A DNA stretch of 64,000 nucleotides, taken from contig NC_092657.1 in the NCBI RefSeq assembly GCF_032118995.1, positions 1,919,891-1,983,890 on the forward strand. Direction: 5' to 3'. The position numbers and the translations under genes were made by a program. The notes below the pieces were generated by a model. It worked only from the letters and a program-made list of their open reading frames with translations, was not told where the DNA came from and searched no databases. Positions 37,172-50,009 of this stretch are shown here, in pieces (positions within the stretch are counted from its first letter, which is position 1; each line of letters begins with the position of its first letter). Origin of the DNA: Asterias amurensis (lineage: Eukaryota; Echinodermata; Asteroidea; Forcipulatida; Asteriidae).

Positions 37172-38235
37172 ATCATTCTAATGTGGCGGGAAGCCATGCC
37201 ACTCTTGCAAAGAGCCATGGCGGACAACACTTTTTAGAGTGAAAGACGGTACTTTTAACTCGATTTAGAGTAAAGTTCGTTCCAACTACTCAAAAAACGA
37301 GTGACATAGATTGACTTTCCCTCTCAAAAGAGCAAAACTGACACCACACGGACACTTACTCCTGATTCACTATAGACACCTTTGGTAATTGTCAAAGACC
37401 AGTCTTCTCACTCCGTTAACCCAACATAGGCATAAAGTAACAAATCTGTGAAAATTGTGACTCAATTAGTCATCAAAGTTACAAGAGAACAATGAAACAA
37501 AAACACTCTGCTCCACAAACTTCCAGATGCCTAATAAAAGGCTTCAGCTGAAGTAGTATTATATAATTTGATTGAGAAATGAACTTTTTCTAAAAAAAAC
37601 TACGTTACTTCAGAGGTAGCCGTTTCCCACAATGTTAATACTATCAACAGCTCTCCATTGCTCGTTACCAAGTAAGCTTTTATGCTAAAAACTAGTTTGG
37701 GTAATTACCATTAGTGTCCAGGAGGTTAGGGGGGGGGGGGTAAGGGTAAATTTACAGAATATCATTATTGTTGACAAGCAATTTTGTGTGTCATTATTCA
37801 GGTGATCATATCCAGGTATTTCTTAATAATATGTATTTATCTGTTTACTTTTGTAGCACATGTTTATGTATTTTAAACTAGTAAGTATAGTTGCAGAAGA
37901 CGTGGGCAGTTAAAGGTTGAAATATCAATTTGAGGAACGGATAACAGTTCAAGGAAAATAGTTTCCCCTTTACTGTAATAAGATGTGAGTCTTCTGAGAG
38001 TATTTGTTTGTATTTTGGAATATTAAACATTTTGCACTGTATGCTTACAGCCTTGTACTGTGTTTTAATTTGTGTTACTGGTATTTCCTGTGTGAAATTT
38101 GGCCTCTTTAAATTTGGGGGAGGGGGTACACCACTCTTTTATGTTTTTTTTTATTATAATTTTTTTCTGTGATATATTAGTATATATTGTGCAATTTCTA
38201 CATTTTAATATTACTATAATTATGTTGCTGTACAA

Positions 38236-38384
38236 TAGGGGACTTTTTGGACGCTTTTGGCAGCAGACTTTATACCAGGTAAAATCCATTGTTCTCGGTA
38301 ATGTGCGCGTGCTCAGAACTACGTAAACAATGGACATTTACCTGGTAAGTATGCTGCCACCTAGCGTTTCAAAGTTTCCTATAG
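38236..38384. mobile_element. MITE family 2 copy, intergenic
   Basis: Nearly the same sequence as 364-506, including AATGTGCGCGTGCTCAGAAC at the loop. Confidence 0.8.
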
Positions 38385-38593
38385 TGTATTTTAAATTTCA
38401 TGTATTTTTTTTTTAATACTTGACGATTAAACAATTCAATTCAATTCAATTCAATTCATAATGGAAGTTTATTTAGATGGACTGCATTGTTATTGTTGAT
38501 TCACTGTGATCCACTAACAATGGACTCGTCCGTGTACAAGTTTATATTATGTTCATTGAACCATTTTGTTGATGTTGGTGAGTTGTTTATCTA

Positions 38594-38758
38594 GGGGCCT
38601 TTCTCAAACCACGGCTTGGGCTCCGGCTCAGGCTTAGGCTCCGCGTGCTGTGTACGCAGCTTGCATTGTAACCTTCCTTTTTGGAGCAGCGCGTATTGCA
38701 CGGATATCAGCACGCGGAGCCTGAGCCGGAGCCCAAGCCGGGGTTTGAGAAAGGCCCC
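38594..38758. repeat. GC-rich fold-back repeat
   Basis: Left arm GGGGCCTTTCTCAAACCACG..., right arm ...GGGTTTGAGAAAGGCCCC; inner arms GGCTCCGGCTCAGGCTTAGG and inverse. No ORF of note. Confidence 0.8.
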
Positions 38759-39059
38759 AGGTACTGCGGCATTGACCTTCGCTCGAAATAGAGTAATATC
38801 AAATACAATACAGCGAGACGATCCACACCCAAAATACAACTGTGCAGCGTTTTATTTTAACCTCTTTAAATATTCGAAGTTCTTGTTGTTTGAAGCTTTG
38901 CATGGTTTCTCGTGAAGACGAGCAGAGTATACTGTTCGAAACGTCGAGACCTGACTGGCTCTTTTCAGAGCCAACACTCACATTAAGAGATTTACACATA
39001 GTTTTTTCTTATTCGAAGTACTTCAGAATCTGTACTTTTGGTATAAGACCAGTAGGCCT

Positions 39060-39312
39060 ACTTCCTCACATAAGCCAAATTTCACATGTAAGCACGGAAA
39101 TTTGCTTAGCATGAATTTTCTTCCTTGATAAAAACAGGATTACCAACCAAATTTCACGTGATTTTTACGATAAGCACACAACAGCTGAATACCAGTAACA
39201 AGCAATATGCAATAAATGTAAATTTGGTTGGTAATCTTGTTTTTTTTTTATCAAGGAAGAAGTTTCATGCTAAGCAAAGTTTTGTGCTTACAGGCTTTAT
39301 GAGATGGGCCCT
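39060..39312. mobile_element. MITE family 5 copy
   Basis: Shares GATAAAAACAGGATTACCAACC and its inverse, ending TTATGAGATGGGCCC. Confidence 0.7.
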
Positions 39313-40498
39313 GGTGTATCCCAACATCATGCCAAACTAAAAAATCTGTGAAAATATTGGCTCAATTTGTCATCGAAGTTGCAAGAAAATGATGAAAGAA
39401 ATAAAATCATTGTTGCGACTTTTGTGCTCTCAGATGCCTGAGAAAGGTGTCATGCCTTAAGCCTTTTATCAAATTCCATTTTTTTCAAGTTCAACAGTTT
39501 TTTAGTGCTCTTTACTGAGTAAGATTTTGTGAGCACTTTGTTGTGAGTAATTACTAAAAGGTCACATCCCCTTTAACAAAAACAAATAGGGTTTCTATGT
39601 GGGTTAAGGAGAATGCATTGCTAAGAACGTGGCTTATTGCCAAGTAATACTTTGTTGTTTTTATATATAATATAAAGGACGTGGGTTCGAATCAGCCCGA
39701 GGGATTCGCCTTTGGACTTTTTTTCCATAGAATTTGGGAAAGTGATGAGTGTGGTGCTTATTACGCTTTGCTGTAAGGGTAACACAAACTATTATCTATT
39801 TATCCTCTATGCCAAAACTAATATCTACTATATATTATATTTTGTGCTTTAACCTTGTAAATTAAATCGATCGTGGGAATGCTACAATCTCGTGTTGTTA
39901 CAACAACGCGGCCTTGCACTGTTTTGTAGCCCTACTCTAGTTTAAAACAAACAATACACAGACAGACAAAAATGAGACAAAACACACACAAAGAAAACAC
40001 AAAGTCAAGTCCGTTGTCACCCTGGGTTCCAACCTAGCCTTTTGTCAAGGTCCTCGTAGCTTGGAGAGCCGCGATCACCAAGCGACTGGAACGGGAGACC
40101 ACGCACGCGAGTGGCGAAGGTGGCTTTGCCACTCGATCATCACTCGACACACGCGCATGGTCTCTCGTTCCAGTCGCTCCGCTTATTGCGCTATACGAAG
40201 GCCTCGTCGACAAAAGGCTGATGTAGCCCTGCTCCCTTTTAAAACAAACAAACAAATAAAACGTATACTGACAATTGAGACAAGACACGGAGAAACAAAA
40301 CACAAAGTCAAGTTCATTGTTGTGCAGTACTTGCTCATCAGAAGGTACCCCATTTTATGGGAATAAAACTACTGAGGATAACTCTGAACTATTGCTAGTT
40401 TGAATGTGGCGGCATAAGACTATTATCAACTTGTGCAATAGGCGTTAGTAAAGGCATTGCAATTGAATCTTCATACACGTGAACTTGTTTAGTTTGAG

Positions 40499-43400
40499 AT
40501 GGCACTGTACAAGAAATTGATAATACTTGGGTTGGTTTTCCTGACTTTCTTCGGAATGAGTTCATGTATAGGTGAGTTTTAAAGTAAAGGCCAACATTAA
40601 ATTGATATTTTGCTTTTTCATTTGTTTTTGTTATAATTTATTTATATAATTATAGCCTGTATTGTTGTTTTGCATGCTCTGCAAACTGAATTGAAACCAT
40701 GAGTTCTCACATACATACACCGAAGAGAGAATCATTAGTCTATAAGGATATTGAAAAAACACTAGAAGATTTTTTTTCTTCAGAAGTAAGTGTTATATAC
40801 AAACACGAATCAACATTTTACATAATTGAGGAGTTTAAATACAAAAGTACCATCACTGTTCCAAAACGCCCATTGTGTTAGCTCCATGATAGAAAGCCCA
40901 TTGTGTTTATGTATAGGATAATGCCCGAGGTGCGCGCCATTCGTCGAATGGCGCGTTCACCGAGGGCATTATGCGACTTAACCCACACCTGTGACGTCAT
41001 GCTATTGTTAAAATCGCTCCATTATTTCGCACGAATGGCGCGATATTGTTTAATTTTTAAGTCAATTGTTTGTATGTATTACGTAAGCTTGTTCACTCCA
41101 GTGAACACCACTGGTGGTGTGTGAACAATGGACGAAGACCAACATTTAGGAAATATTCTCGTTCCTTCGATAGTGGCATCATAGATCGGGAGCGAAAGTG
41201 GCAGCAGATAAGTGATTTTGTTTCTTGACTTAAAGTAAATTTAGACAAGTTAGTGATAGAAACAGATTATCAGATGATGTTGTAGCCGACTTTCTCGGTC
41301 TACAAAAAAACCAAAAGGTGAAGATAAATCAAGTGACCTACCCGCGTACAAGCCTGTAGTTTCAGATTTGTTTTTAATAAACAAATTTAAGCTACCTTTA
41401 TGATCAACAATTTCAGTTGAATTCCTGTTATTTCATGATGATATTGAAAAAAGTATCTTTGCAATCTTAAATTTTAGGGACTTTACTCACTTACCATGTT
41501 TGTGTATGATAAATTAAGCATTTTGAATTAATAAAAACAAAAAACAAAAATACTGGTTAAAATGAAATTGATTTATCTGACTTTAAGACCTGCTTAAATT
41601 ACTGTTGTAGTTCTGTAATTATTTTTTAACATCTCAGCTAAATAATAATTCAATAATGTAGCTGTTCACTTGTGGAAAGTGTTAACGATCATTTTGCAAT
41701 ACATGTGTAGCTCTATTAACCTGTGTTAAAAACCATTAAAAACAAAATAATATATGGTCCATGGCGTCATTGACTTGATTTACCTTGTTCCCTAACTCTT
41801 TTATGCACAATGGGTGAATAGATGTACCCATCGCGCCATTCGTGCAAAATAATGGAGCGATTTAACAATAGCATGACGTCACAGGTGTGGGTTAAAGCTC
41901 CATGATTAAACCTCCTCGACATAGAACACTGGAGAAAGGCCGAAAGGACAGATAGAAAAAGGATTGAAAGTATAAACAATTTACCAAACTGATTATTGTC
42001 CGTGGGAGAAAAAACAAATGTTGCTCGGCAAGCGAGTCGACTGGTGTAGGCATTTACATGGCGCAATTCCTTCCTGCTGCGCGTAAAAACCCCCAGAACA
42101 ATGACAACAACAACAACAATACAGCGACACTCCAAAAGCACCAAAGTATTCTCTCTTCTATTAATTACAGAACTGCCTCCCGCAACTATCAACGAAAGAA
42201 CCGACTCGTCCTTCAAGATCACATGGTCAGAGGCTCCCAACCCAACCTACAGCATCAAGCAATATGACGTCAGACTTCAACATCCACCAGGATCAACCAT
42301 CATTCAGTTGTTAATAGGCGCAGCGGCTGGAGCGTCGCGCACTTTTCAAAATTTAAACGCGGCTGAGGAGTACGGCGTGTCGCTGGGTGCAGTTCTAATC
42401 GGTGATATCTCAGTGGATTTAAACATCTTCACAACGGTTTGGACGTGTAAGTATTGCCAGTGCATTGATTATAAACTTTTGCCCAGACGGTCCATGCACT
42501 ATAATATTATAACACCATCATAAAAAGAGATAAAAACATTACAAAAAGCTTAACCTTACTTAACCTGTCCTTTAACAACAACAATAATGTCAACGACAAA
42601 ACAACCACAACTACAATGGCAATTGCACTGACAGTTACAGTGACAGCTTAGCAAAAGCGACAGCAACAGCGACACGACAGCCACAACGACAGCAATAGCA
42701 GCGACAATGTCAGTGACAGTGACAGTTAAAGTGTCAGAAACAGCGACACCGACAACAACAACGACAACAATGACAGTGACACCATCAACAACACCAGCTG
42801 TCATTGCCAACAGACCGAACACACTTGTTAAATTCTCAGCCAATGACTGGTTATCGTTATTTTTACCCAAGAGAGGGCACTGTATGAGCCTGTGACGTCA
42901 TGTGCAGGCTCTTTTAGATCGTAACCATGCATGCACAGCTTGTCATCAATGCCGCTGTGGCAGGAGATTCTGTCCCCCCAATATGGCGAACTGTGTACGA
43001 ACTACCTCGAATAACGCCTTCTTTTGAATCCTCCTCCAACACACGTTAATTTCCCATTATGGGGGTATCTCTAGCGGCAGATTGTCCTTGTCGTTGCCAC
43101 TACTTTGTAACTCTCTCATCTTTTGGTTTTAGTGCCACATTCACCAACGGACGCCGTCCTGCAGCTTACGGGTGATAACTCAGCCACACTAACCTGGACC
43201 AGAGCCCAAGGCCCGGTCGATTACTACGAGCTAACGGTAACCACAGCCGGCAGGGCAGGCATGGTGTTTCCGATCCCATCCGCGAGCTCAAAGTTCGTGC
43301 TTGAGAATCTGACATCGGGAACGCAGATCGGCTTTCAACTTGTGTCTGTTGTGAACACGCCCAATTACCCCAGCCACCACGTGGTCAAAAGCGCATCCGC

Positions 43401-46400
43401 TGCAATCACTTTCGTACAAATAGGTGGGTTCAACTCCAGTCACTGTCTTGTTAAGGTCACAAACGCCTTGTACCAAATTGTACCTACTTCCATTCACACA
43501 AAGAGGTCAAATTAAAGGTCATGTATTGATTAAGTTATATTTATCATTAAAAAAGATAGCCCACATTTAAATAAATGATTTTTTTTTTTTCGGGGGGGGG
43601 GGCATTTTGTGAGGATTTATACAGAAATGAACTGGGTCTCTTAAAGGAACACGTTGCCTTGGATCGGTCGAGTTGGTCTTTGAAAAGCGTTTTGTGATCG
43701 TTTGTTATAAAATGCATATGGTTAGAAAGATGATGTAAAAGTAGAATACAATGATCTACACAAATATGCCTCGAAATTGCGTGGTTTTCTTTTTACATCG
43801 TCCAATAACACGGTCGGCCATTTATGGTAGTCAAAATTTTGACTCCCATAAATGGCCGACCGTGATAGTTCGCGACGTAAAAAGAAAACCGTGCAATTTT
43901 GACTTGTGTGGAACATTATATTCTACTTTTAAAACATCTTTCTAATCATATACATTTCATAACAAATGGTTTCAAACGCTTTTTATAGACCAACTCGTCC
44001 GATCCAAGGCAACGTGTTCCTTTAAGGGTTTACAAATCCTTCAAAACATAACTGAATAAAAGCTGTTGTTCAAGATCACATCAAAGTAAGGGTGTATATG
44101 GGTGAGAACAAGCATAAAACAAAAGCCCAATTTCATAAAGCTGCTTCAGCAGCAAAAAAATGCTTACCAATTGTCTTCTAAGCAGAAATGAGTAGGGTAC
44201 CAGTCACACATTGTACATGTGACATGGTAGTTTAGCTGGTTACCTTATTCTAGTAAGCATAATTATATTGTGCTTGACTCTTTTTTATATCTGCTCTATG
44301 CAATTGGGATCTGGTTGTGGCTGCATACATCACTTAAAGATAATTGTTTTTGAATCCCTGCGAATCCCTGCAATTATTACAGTTTTTTGTATATTTCTTG
44401 TTAAAAGAGCGCCCCCCTCAGCCAACAGGATTCACCATCCAAGTGTTCAGACAGTCAGTCATGGAATGCAAATGGAACGCCACTAACGGCGACTTTGACA
44501 ACTATCTCCTAGTCTTCGCCATCACCGATGGTTCAGAAATTACCGTCATCGACAGTCAAGTCATCGCTAAGACCACCACGATGTATAGTTACACGATTAC
44601 AGACTTAGCGGTGAATTCTGTGGTTTTGTACACACAGAAGGGTGAGACAAAAAGCATTGGGTCACTGCCTGTGCAGCTTCCATCTGTTGCCGTTAACATC
44701 AGTAAGTTATTGAATTATACTGTATATAAAATTTAGCTTCCCTGGGTCTACCCCGCGGTGCTCACTTGGGTGAGCCCCTGTCAAGAGCTAAACGAACGAC
44801 CACACACCGCTCTCGTGGTGACGTCGTTTACCTGAGGGTAGCCCCAAGTGACCCACTCCACAAGCCCAAATGTGGGCTGACCTGGATGAGCCCCTGGAAT
44901 GACGTCAAAAGCTACTCGAACGCACCGGGGATGACCAGGGATGACGAGCGCACCCAGTATCTTGGTTTGGTCCAGGAAATGGGCGTGGCCACTGAAAGTT
45001 TGACGGCTAACAATTTTTTCGACATTGCTCTTATGCTGCTGACGATACAAGGTAGATTAAAAGTGTAAGGAAGGAAATAAAGGAAACTTTTAAAGTTATA
45101 AACCGAACTCAACAACAAATTTGAAAAAAACTACCGATTGCACTGCAAAAAATGGCATACAGCCCGAAGTATTATTTCCCGTTTTGCATAATATTCGTTT
45201 TCAGAGTTACCCCATGCTTCGATCAGAAGAAAGACATCAAGCTCCTTCGAAATCACGTGGTCCGACCCACCCAACCCAGCCGATAATATCAAGCAGTACA
45301 AAGTCACCCTAGAGCATCCGCTAGGTACGCCCTCTCGTGTCGTCCTGGTGGACGCAGAGGCTGGAGCGTCTCATACGTTTGAGGAATTAAACGCGGCTGA
45401 GGAGTACGGTGTACGCGTAGATGCTGTTCTTCAAGGGGATACCACGGTGCAACTCAACATTGTGGCGACGCTATGGACATGTAAGTAGAATGTTTGATGA
45501 TGGCTTTCTTTGTGCAGCAAAGGTATTTTTTCTTTCATTACTTCTTGCAACTTCGATGACAAATTGAGCAAAAATGTTCACAGGTTTGTTATGTTAATTC
45601 AGCATCATGGTTGGGATATTACAAAGTGAGAATTAGAATAAGCCAACTGGTCTCAAACGTCACTCTGCATTTAAGCAAATAGTTAAAATCCTGCCTCTGC
45701 GTCTAAGAGAACACACCTGAAAACATATTTAAAGCTTGAGTAGCCAAGGCAAGGTCGTTTATCCGCGGGATTTCTTACAACACAGACTGGTCCGCTGTCT
45801 CAAATGAATTCCCCGCTGACTCGTACACATACGAGTCTTATTGTCGGTCGTGAAGTAATATTGAAAACGGGCAGTGCGCATCACAAAACTTGACTTACAA
45901 CTCGAGTCTCTCAAATTACATACTGTTTGGGAACGGGGCTGCATGTGACGTCATTGTGACGTTGATTAAACCCAGTGCCACAATAAATCGATTATTGCGT
46001 TTACGCTCTCTCTTTAGTACCACACGCCCCCTCAGACGCAGTTCTGCAAACAACGGGTAACTCAACGGCCCTACTGACTTGGACATCGTCAGAGGGACCC
46101 GTCGATTTCTACGAGTTCACCGTCAGTCAAGACGGGGTACCAGACCGCATCTATCAGATTGACAAAACGAAGAGTAGCTACTCCCTCAACAGGATACGTT
46201 CTGGGATGCGGTATGGTTTACATCTGGTTTCGGTTGTTTTCACACAGAATGACAACAGCCCGGTTGTCAAGAGCGAGTCTGCAGAGACAACCTTTGTGAT
46301 GCAGGGTAAGTAGATTCCACCAAACTCGAAGTGGAATCAAATTAATTTGTTTTTAACCGCACAAATGGATCCTTATCATTTTGATTGATGGAACACGCGT

Positions 46401-48231
46401 CACGTGTGGTAAACAATATCTTTGACATGTATACTGCTTCAACCCTCTATTAAATAAAGTGGTCTTGTTTTGGACTCACATAGTTAGGTGTCAAAATAGT
46501 ATAGCGTTTGCTGCCGCTAGCGTCCAAAACATCCACGTGTGTCTAGCCTTAAACAACAGTTTGAAAACCTTCCAATTTTGAAGTACGTTATTTTTATGTA
46601 AATATTAATAACAAAATGGCTTGTTATAATAGCACTTGTCCGTCTCTAAGCGCTTCAACATCTGTAAGGTATTGGAGTATACAAAAAATCGTTATAGCAC
46701 CAAGTATTGGTTTACAAGGTGCTGTGGCTCAATATGCAGCCGATCAACCAAGGCACACCCCTCTACCTTCAATAAGTGAACTAAGTTCTTTTACGTGCAT
46801 TCACAATACACGGGACCACAGCTCTACGTCCCAACCGAAGGACACGGCAATAATGGTTTGTTACTTGCTGAAGGACACGTGTCCAGACCGAGACTCCAAC
46901 CTACACTCTGTCAATCAGAAACACAAGAGCTTGCGTCATGTACAGCCTTCGTTCGGCCACGACACGCCATTATTCCTTAATATTATATTTGCTGACAACA
47001 AAATACCAAAAAGGGGGTACCAGAGATGGTTGTCATCAATGTGTTTTATACATAATATTATTCAATTATCAATATTCATAATCGTAGATGAATGCGGCTT
47101 TGACAACCCATGCGTACACGGTGTGTGCCGATTGGAGGACTACACTAAAACATGTGACTGCGAAGGGACAGCTTTCAGCGGTGAATTGTGCGAAAGTCGT
47201 AAGTATCGTTTCTTTTATTTCAAAAGTGGGTTAGAGGCACACATGTCGTATCCCTGGAGATTATGTTCCCCATAATGGGAAACACGGGCTGTCGGAGGAT
47301 GATTCAACAGAGGGCGCTATCAGAGAAAGTTTGTACACACAATTCTCCATAATGGGCGTCAGAATCTCCTGCCACACCTCCTCTGCACACCTTTACTAAG
47401 GCCGTTTCCGTATTGGTGGCTACGGCTGCGGCTACGACCGTTGCCTGGGGTGTTGCTAAGGGCGTCCTGTACTTCAATGCATGGTGACGCGGCGATCCAG
47501 CCGTAGCCGTAGCCGTAGCCGCCAATTCGGATACGGCCTAACACTCAGTGCAGTAGGAATAACTTTTAATGGGTAGGATACAAGGGGTGCATCATTTTTA
47601 TAGGGCGGCACTTCTGGCCAATTTTCTGTTAGCCTTCTCTGAAAACCGTACATGTTAGTTGTATTGAATGTCTAATATAAATTATTAAAACTCTCGAACT
47701 GTTCCAAAAACCAAATACGTTGCCTTTAAAGACAGTGGACACTATTGGTAATTGTCAAAGACCAGTCTTCTCACTTGCTGTATCTCAACATATGCATGAA
47801 ATAACAAACCTGTGAAAATTTGAGCTCAATCGATCATCAAAGTTGGGAGATAATAATGAAAGAAAAAACACCCTTGTCATACAAAGTTGTGTGCTTTCAG
47901 ATGCTTGATTTCGAGACCTCAAGTTCTAAATCTGAGGTCTCGAAATCAAATTCGATGAAAATTACTTCTTTCTAGAAATCTACGTCACTTTAGAGGGAGT
48001 CGTTTCTCACAACGTTTTATACTATCAACCTCTCCCCATTACTCGTTAACAAGGTTTTGTGTGTGCTAACAATTAATTTGAGTAATAACCAATAGTGTCC
48101 ACTGTCTTTAAATGATTCGTTTAATTATTTGTTTAAATGATTTTTTTTTTTTTACAGGCGGATCCATGACAACGTCTGACGTATTGATCGTTCTAGCCGG
48201 TGTGATAACCCTACTGCTGATCAAGACGTAA
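40499..48231 (+). CDS. Five-FN3, one-EGF surface protein, probably GPI-anchored, 8 exons, complete
   Basis: Exons 40499-40571, 42171-42446, 43133-43423, 44408-44701, 45205-45480, 46018-46305, 47088-47198, 48158-48231; 1,683 nt, 560 aa. Every intron is phase 1, the signature of shuffled extracellular modules. Residues 1-23 are a signal peptide. Exons 2-6 each encode one fibronectin III domain (residues 25-116, 117-213, 214-311, 312-403, 404-499) with the usual W and Y core positions (ITWSEAPNP, LTWTRAQGPVDYYEL). Exon 7 is a six-cysteine EGF domain (DECGFDNPCVHGVC...). Exon 8 gives RGSMTTS, a hydrophobic run and a final KT, with no cytoplasmic part, which fits a GPI-attachment signal. Exons 2 and 5 (both 276 nt) are close relatives, as are 3 and 6 (291/288 nt). 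No named orthologue is recognised; a role in adhesion or ligand binding is inference. Confidence 0.85.
40918..40972. repeat. Short hairpin next to the piggyBac-like element
   Basis: ATAATGCCCGAGGTGCGCGC is inverted to end GGGCATTAT around a small TCG loop. Confidence 0.7.
40978..41895. mobile_element. Non-autonomous piggyBac-like element in FN3 gene intron 1
   Basis: Terminal inverted repeats of about 65 bp (CCCACACCTGTGACGTCATG... inward) are flanked on each side by TTAA (40978-40981 and 41892-41895). The interior has no transposase ORF. TTAA target and a CCC start fit piggyBac-type ends. Confidence 0.75.
42171..42446 (+). CDS. FN3 domain 1 (type A cassette)
   Basis: Starts ELPPATINERTDSSFKITWS and contains LNAAEEYGVSLGAVL. 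It matches exon 5 (ELPHAS-like start, SSSFEITWSDPPNP, LNAAEEYGVRVDAVL) in length and order. Confidence 0.88.
43133..43423 (+). CDS. FN3 domain 2 (type B cassette)
   Basis: Starts LPHSPTDAVLQLTGDNSATL, then TWTRAQGPVDYYEL, and matches exon 6 (PHAPSDAVLQTTGNSTALLT, WTSSEGPVDFYEF). Confidence 0.88.
43641..44025. mobile_element. TTAA-flanked MITE, 385 bp, FN3 gene intron 3
   Basis: Ends are inverted: TTAAAGGAACACGTTGCCTT and the reverse complement at 44006-44025, with further pairing through ATCGG(A)CGAGTTGGTCT. The centre has GGTCGGCCATTTATGG inverted. Confidence 0.85.
44408..44701 (+). CDS. FN3 domain 3 (divergent, unpaired)
   Basis: Reads ERPPQPTGFTIQVFRQSVME, then CKWNATNGDFDNYLLVFAI. FN3-like strand pattern but unlike cassettes A and B. 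The acceptor is TTAAAAG. Confidence 0.75.
45205..45480 (+). CDS. FN3 domain 4 (type A cassette, second copy)
   Basis: 276 nt, same length as exon 2. Contains SSSFEITWSDPPNPADNIKQ and HTFEELNAAEEYGV. The acceptor TTTTCAG and donor TGTAAGT are strong. Confidence 0.85.
46018..46305 (+). CDS. FN3 domain 5 (type B cassette, second copy)
   Basis: Reads LPHAPSDAVLQTTGN and SEGPVDFYEFTVSQDG and ends TTFVMQ before GGTAAG. Clearly related to exon 3. Confidence 0.88.
46735..46980 (-). mobile_element. Decayed SINE in FN3 gene intron 6
   Basis: Minus strand starts GGCGTGTCGTGGCCGAACG, resembling the head of the 62806-63115 family. Confidence 0.4.
47088..47198 (+). CDS. EGF-like domain exon
   Basis: DECGFDNPCVHGVC, then TKTCDCEG and GELCES, give six cysteines in EGF order within one phase-1/phase-1 exon of 111 nt. 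Confidence 0.85.
47400..47538. repeat. GC-rich fold-back repeat
   Basis: GGCCGTTTCCGTATTGGTGG left, GCCAATTCGGATACGGCC right; inner GGCTACGGCTGCGGCTAC against repeated GTAGCC. Confidence 0.75.
47726..48111. mobile_element. Family 1 MITE, full copy, last intron of FN3 gene
   Basis: TTAAAGACAGTGGACACTAT at the left, GTGTCCACTGTCTTTAA at the right; central GAGACCTC...GAGGTCTC hairpin. Ends 45 bp before the final acceptor. Confidence 0.85.
48158..48231 (+). CDS. Terminal exon with GPI-signal-like hydrophobic tail
   Basis: Codes RGSMTTSDVLIVLAGVITLL and ends LIKT with TAA at 48229-48231. Small residues (GS) followed by about 15 hydrophobic residues at the extreme C-terminus suit GPI cleavage; a short type I membrane anchor is the alternative. 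Confidence 0.75.
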
Positions 48232-49999
48232 ACAATTACGTGTGAGTCGACGCTTACTGGTTGTATAGTGTGACATGGATTGTAAATCATGACGTCATAA
48301 AAACTGCGTAGTTATTTATTAATATGTTTATTTAAATGACGAGCCCACGGCGACGAAGAAAGACAATGTCTGTAAGAATATACAATTTTAATAATTACTT
48401 GTAGTTTTGCGTAGTGTATAAAGATTTCGATGGGAGCGGGACCATTCTTTAAACAGGCCCACAGATCCGAGGGCCATAGAGTTACATGGAAGAAAAATTA
48501 ACGAATGACATCTGCGTTTCTTAGCTAACTGTTGTTCGATGAAAACCAGATCGAAGTCCCCTTTTTAAACGAAAAGCATCACAACTTCTAAGATGGCGTC
48601 TGTCTTCGACTAGCTCGTAAACGTAGATTCGTGGACGGCCACTTTAAGCTTCCGTAGGCTCGTGACGAGCACAAGGCATATACTACGGTACAGACAAACA
48701 GCAATCAAATTAAAATAATTCACAATTTCGAAATTTTTAGCGCCACAATAGCAGCAGCTTGCGATTTTATTACTTTGAACGCTAGGTGGCAGCAGACATA
48801 CCCAGGTGAGATTCCATTTAGTTCATTATGAACACATCCAAGACTGTGTTTACCTAGTAGACGTCTGGGTGCCACTTCGCAAACCTAAAAAATACCAAAC
48901 TTATGCGTAATGGCAGTTTGCCATAATAATTTGAATTTAAAATATTACAATATATCATTATACAATAAAAACACGGAAAATATTTTGAAACTACTTTTTA
49001 AAGTTTGAAACGTTCGCCATTCTCATGAAGACAAGAAGACGAGACTGTTCGAAACGTCGAGACCACACTGGTTCTTCTCAATAGTGTCCCACACCTCAAA
49101 AGTCTACAACTGTACCATGTTAAACTTCAATTAATAATAAAAAAACCAATTTAGTTTACATCAAATACTTAAAAAAGGCCTTTGAATATATAGGCTAAAA
49201 TGTAAAAAGACAGAAATTCACGATTAAAGTGCTGCAGGCAAGTGGAGCGAATGCATGTCGAGAGTAGTTGTGAATGTATGTGTTATACATGTGATTGTAC
49301 CAAAATGATGATTCGTTATTATGTTTTAGAGAAGTTTATTTGTTTGTTTCTTTGTTGGGCGCTTGTTTTTTACAGCATAATTAAACAACCATGTGCATTC
49401 GTTTGGTTGTTTTGGGGTGTTTGGTTATTGTTTGTCTATAGGTTGGATGTTTGTTAATGCTTTTTGTGACGTTTGTTTGTGTGTATGTTGCTATTGCGTT
49501 GTAACGGTAAAACTATTCTAATACACGTGGAAATAATTAAGATATTCTTCTGGTGTTTTTTTTACCAGTTTCTTCTTTCTACTAAGAAAATGTTAACCTA
49601 AAGTACACACTATTTTGTTTTCCCTTGGATTACAAATTCCTTGACAACGCCTCAAAAACACAGTGTAGTTTACCCTACTGGCAAAGTGCAGACGTACACC
49701 TTGAACAAAATAAGTGACGTTCAAATAATGTGTCGTGAAAGAGATACCATTCCTAATGCAAACGTTATAACATCTTATATTACTTTTTATTCGCCAATCG
49801 CGTGGTAAACTAAAGCAACGCAAACCCACGAAATGGCAAATATTCCTACCACACCATCTATTAAAGGTAGTACGGTATATTTTGCAGTGTAAGTAGATTG
49901 GGTTTCTAAGTGGCTGCTTTACATGCACAGCTATAGTTGTCGACGATCATTTGACTCCTTCAACTACCCACAATACACCAAGTTTATAGTAATTCAATT
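48232..49999. other. FN3 3' flank and intergenic region
   Basis: 3' UTR candidates of the FN3 gene, a diverged family 2 MITE at 48776-48890, then AT-rich DNA without gene evidence. Confidence 0.55.
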
Positions 50000-50009
50000 A
50001 TATTATTTC

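Larger units (their letters stand above)
37172..40498. other. UGT to FN3 intergenic region
   Basis: Family 1 MITE fragment at 37370-37721, G run, family 2 MITE, GC-rich fold-back 38594-38758, family 5 MITE, family 1 fragment 39313-39575, SINE piece near 39665, and a 40025-40215 inverted stretch (CGACTGGAACGGGAGACCAC and inverse). No gene recognised. Confidence 0.6.
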
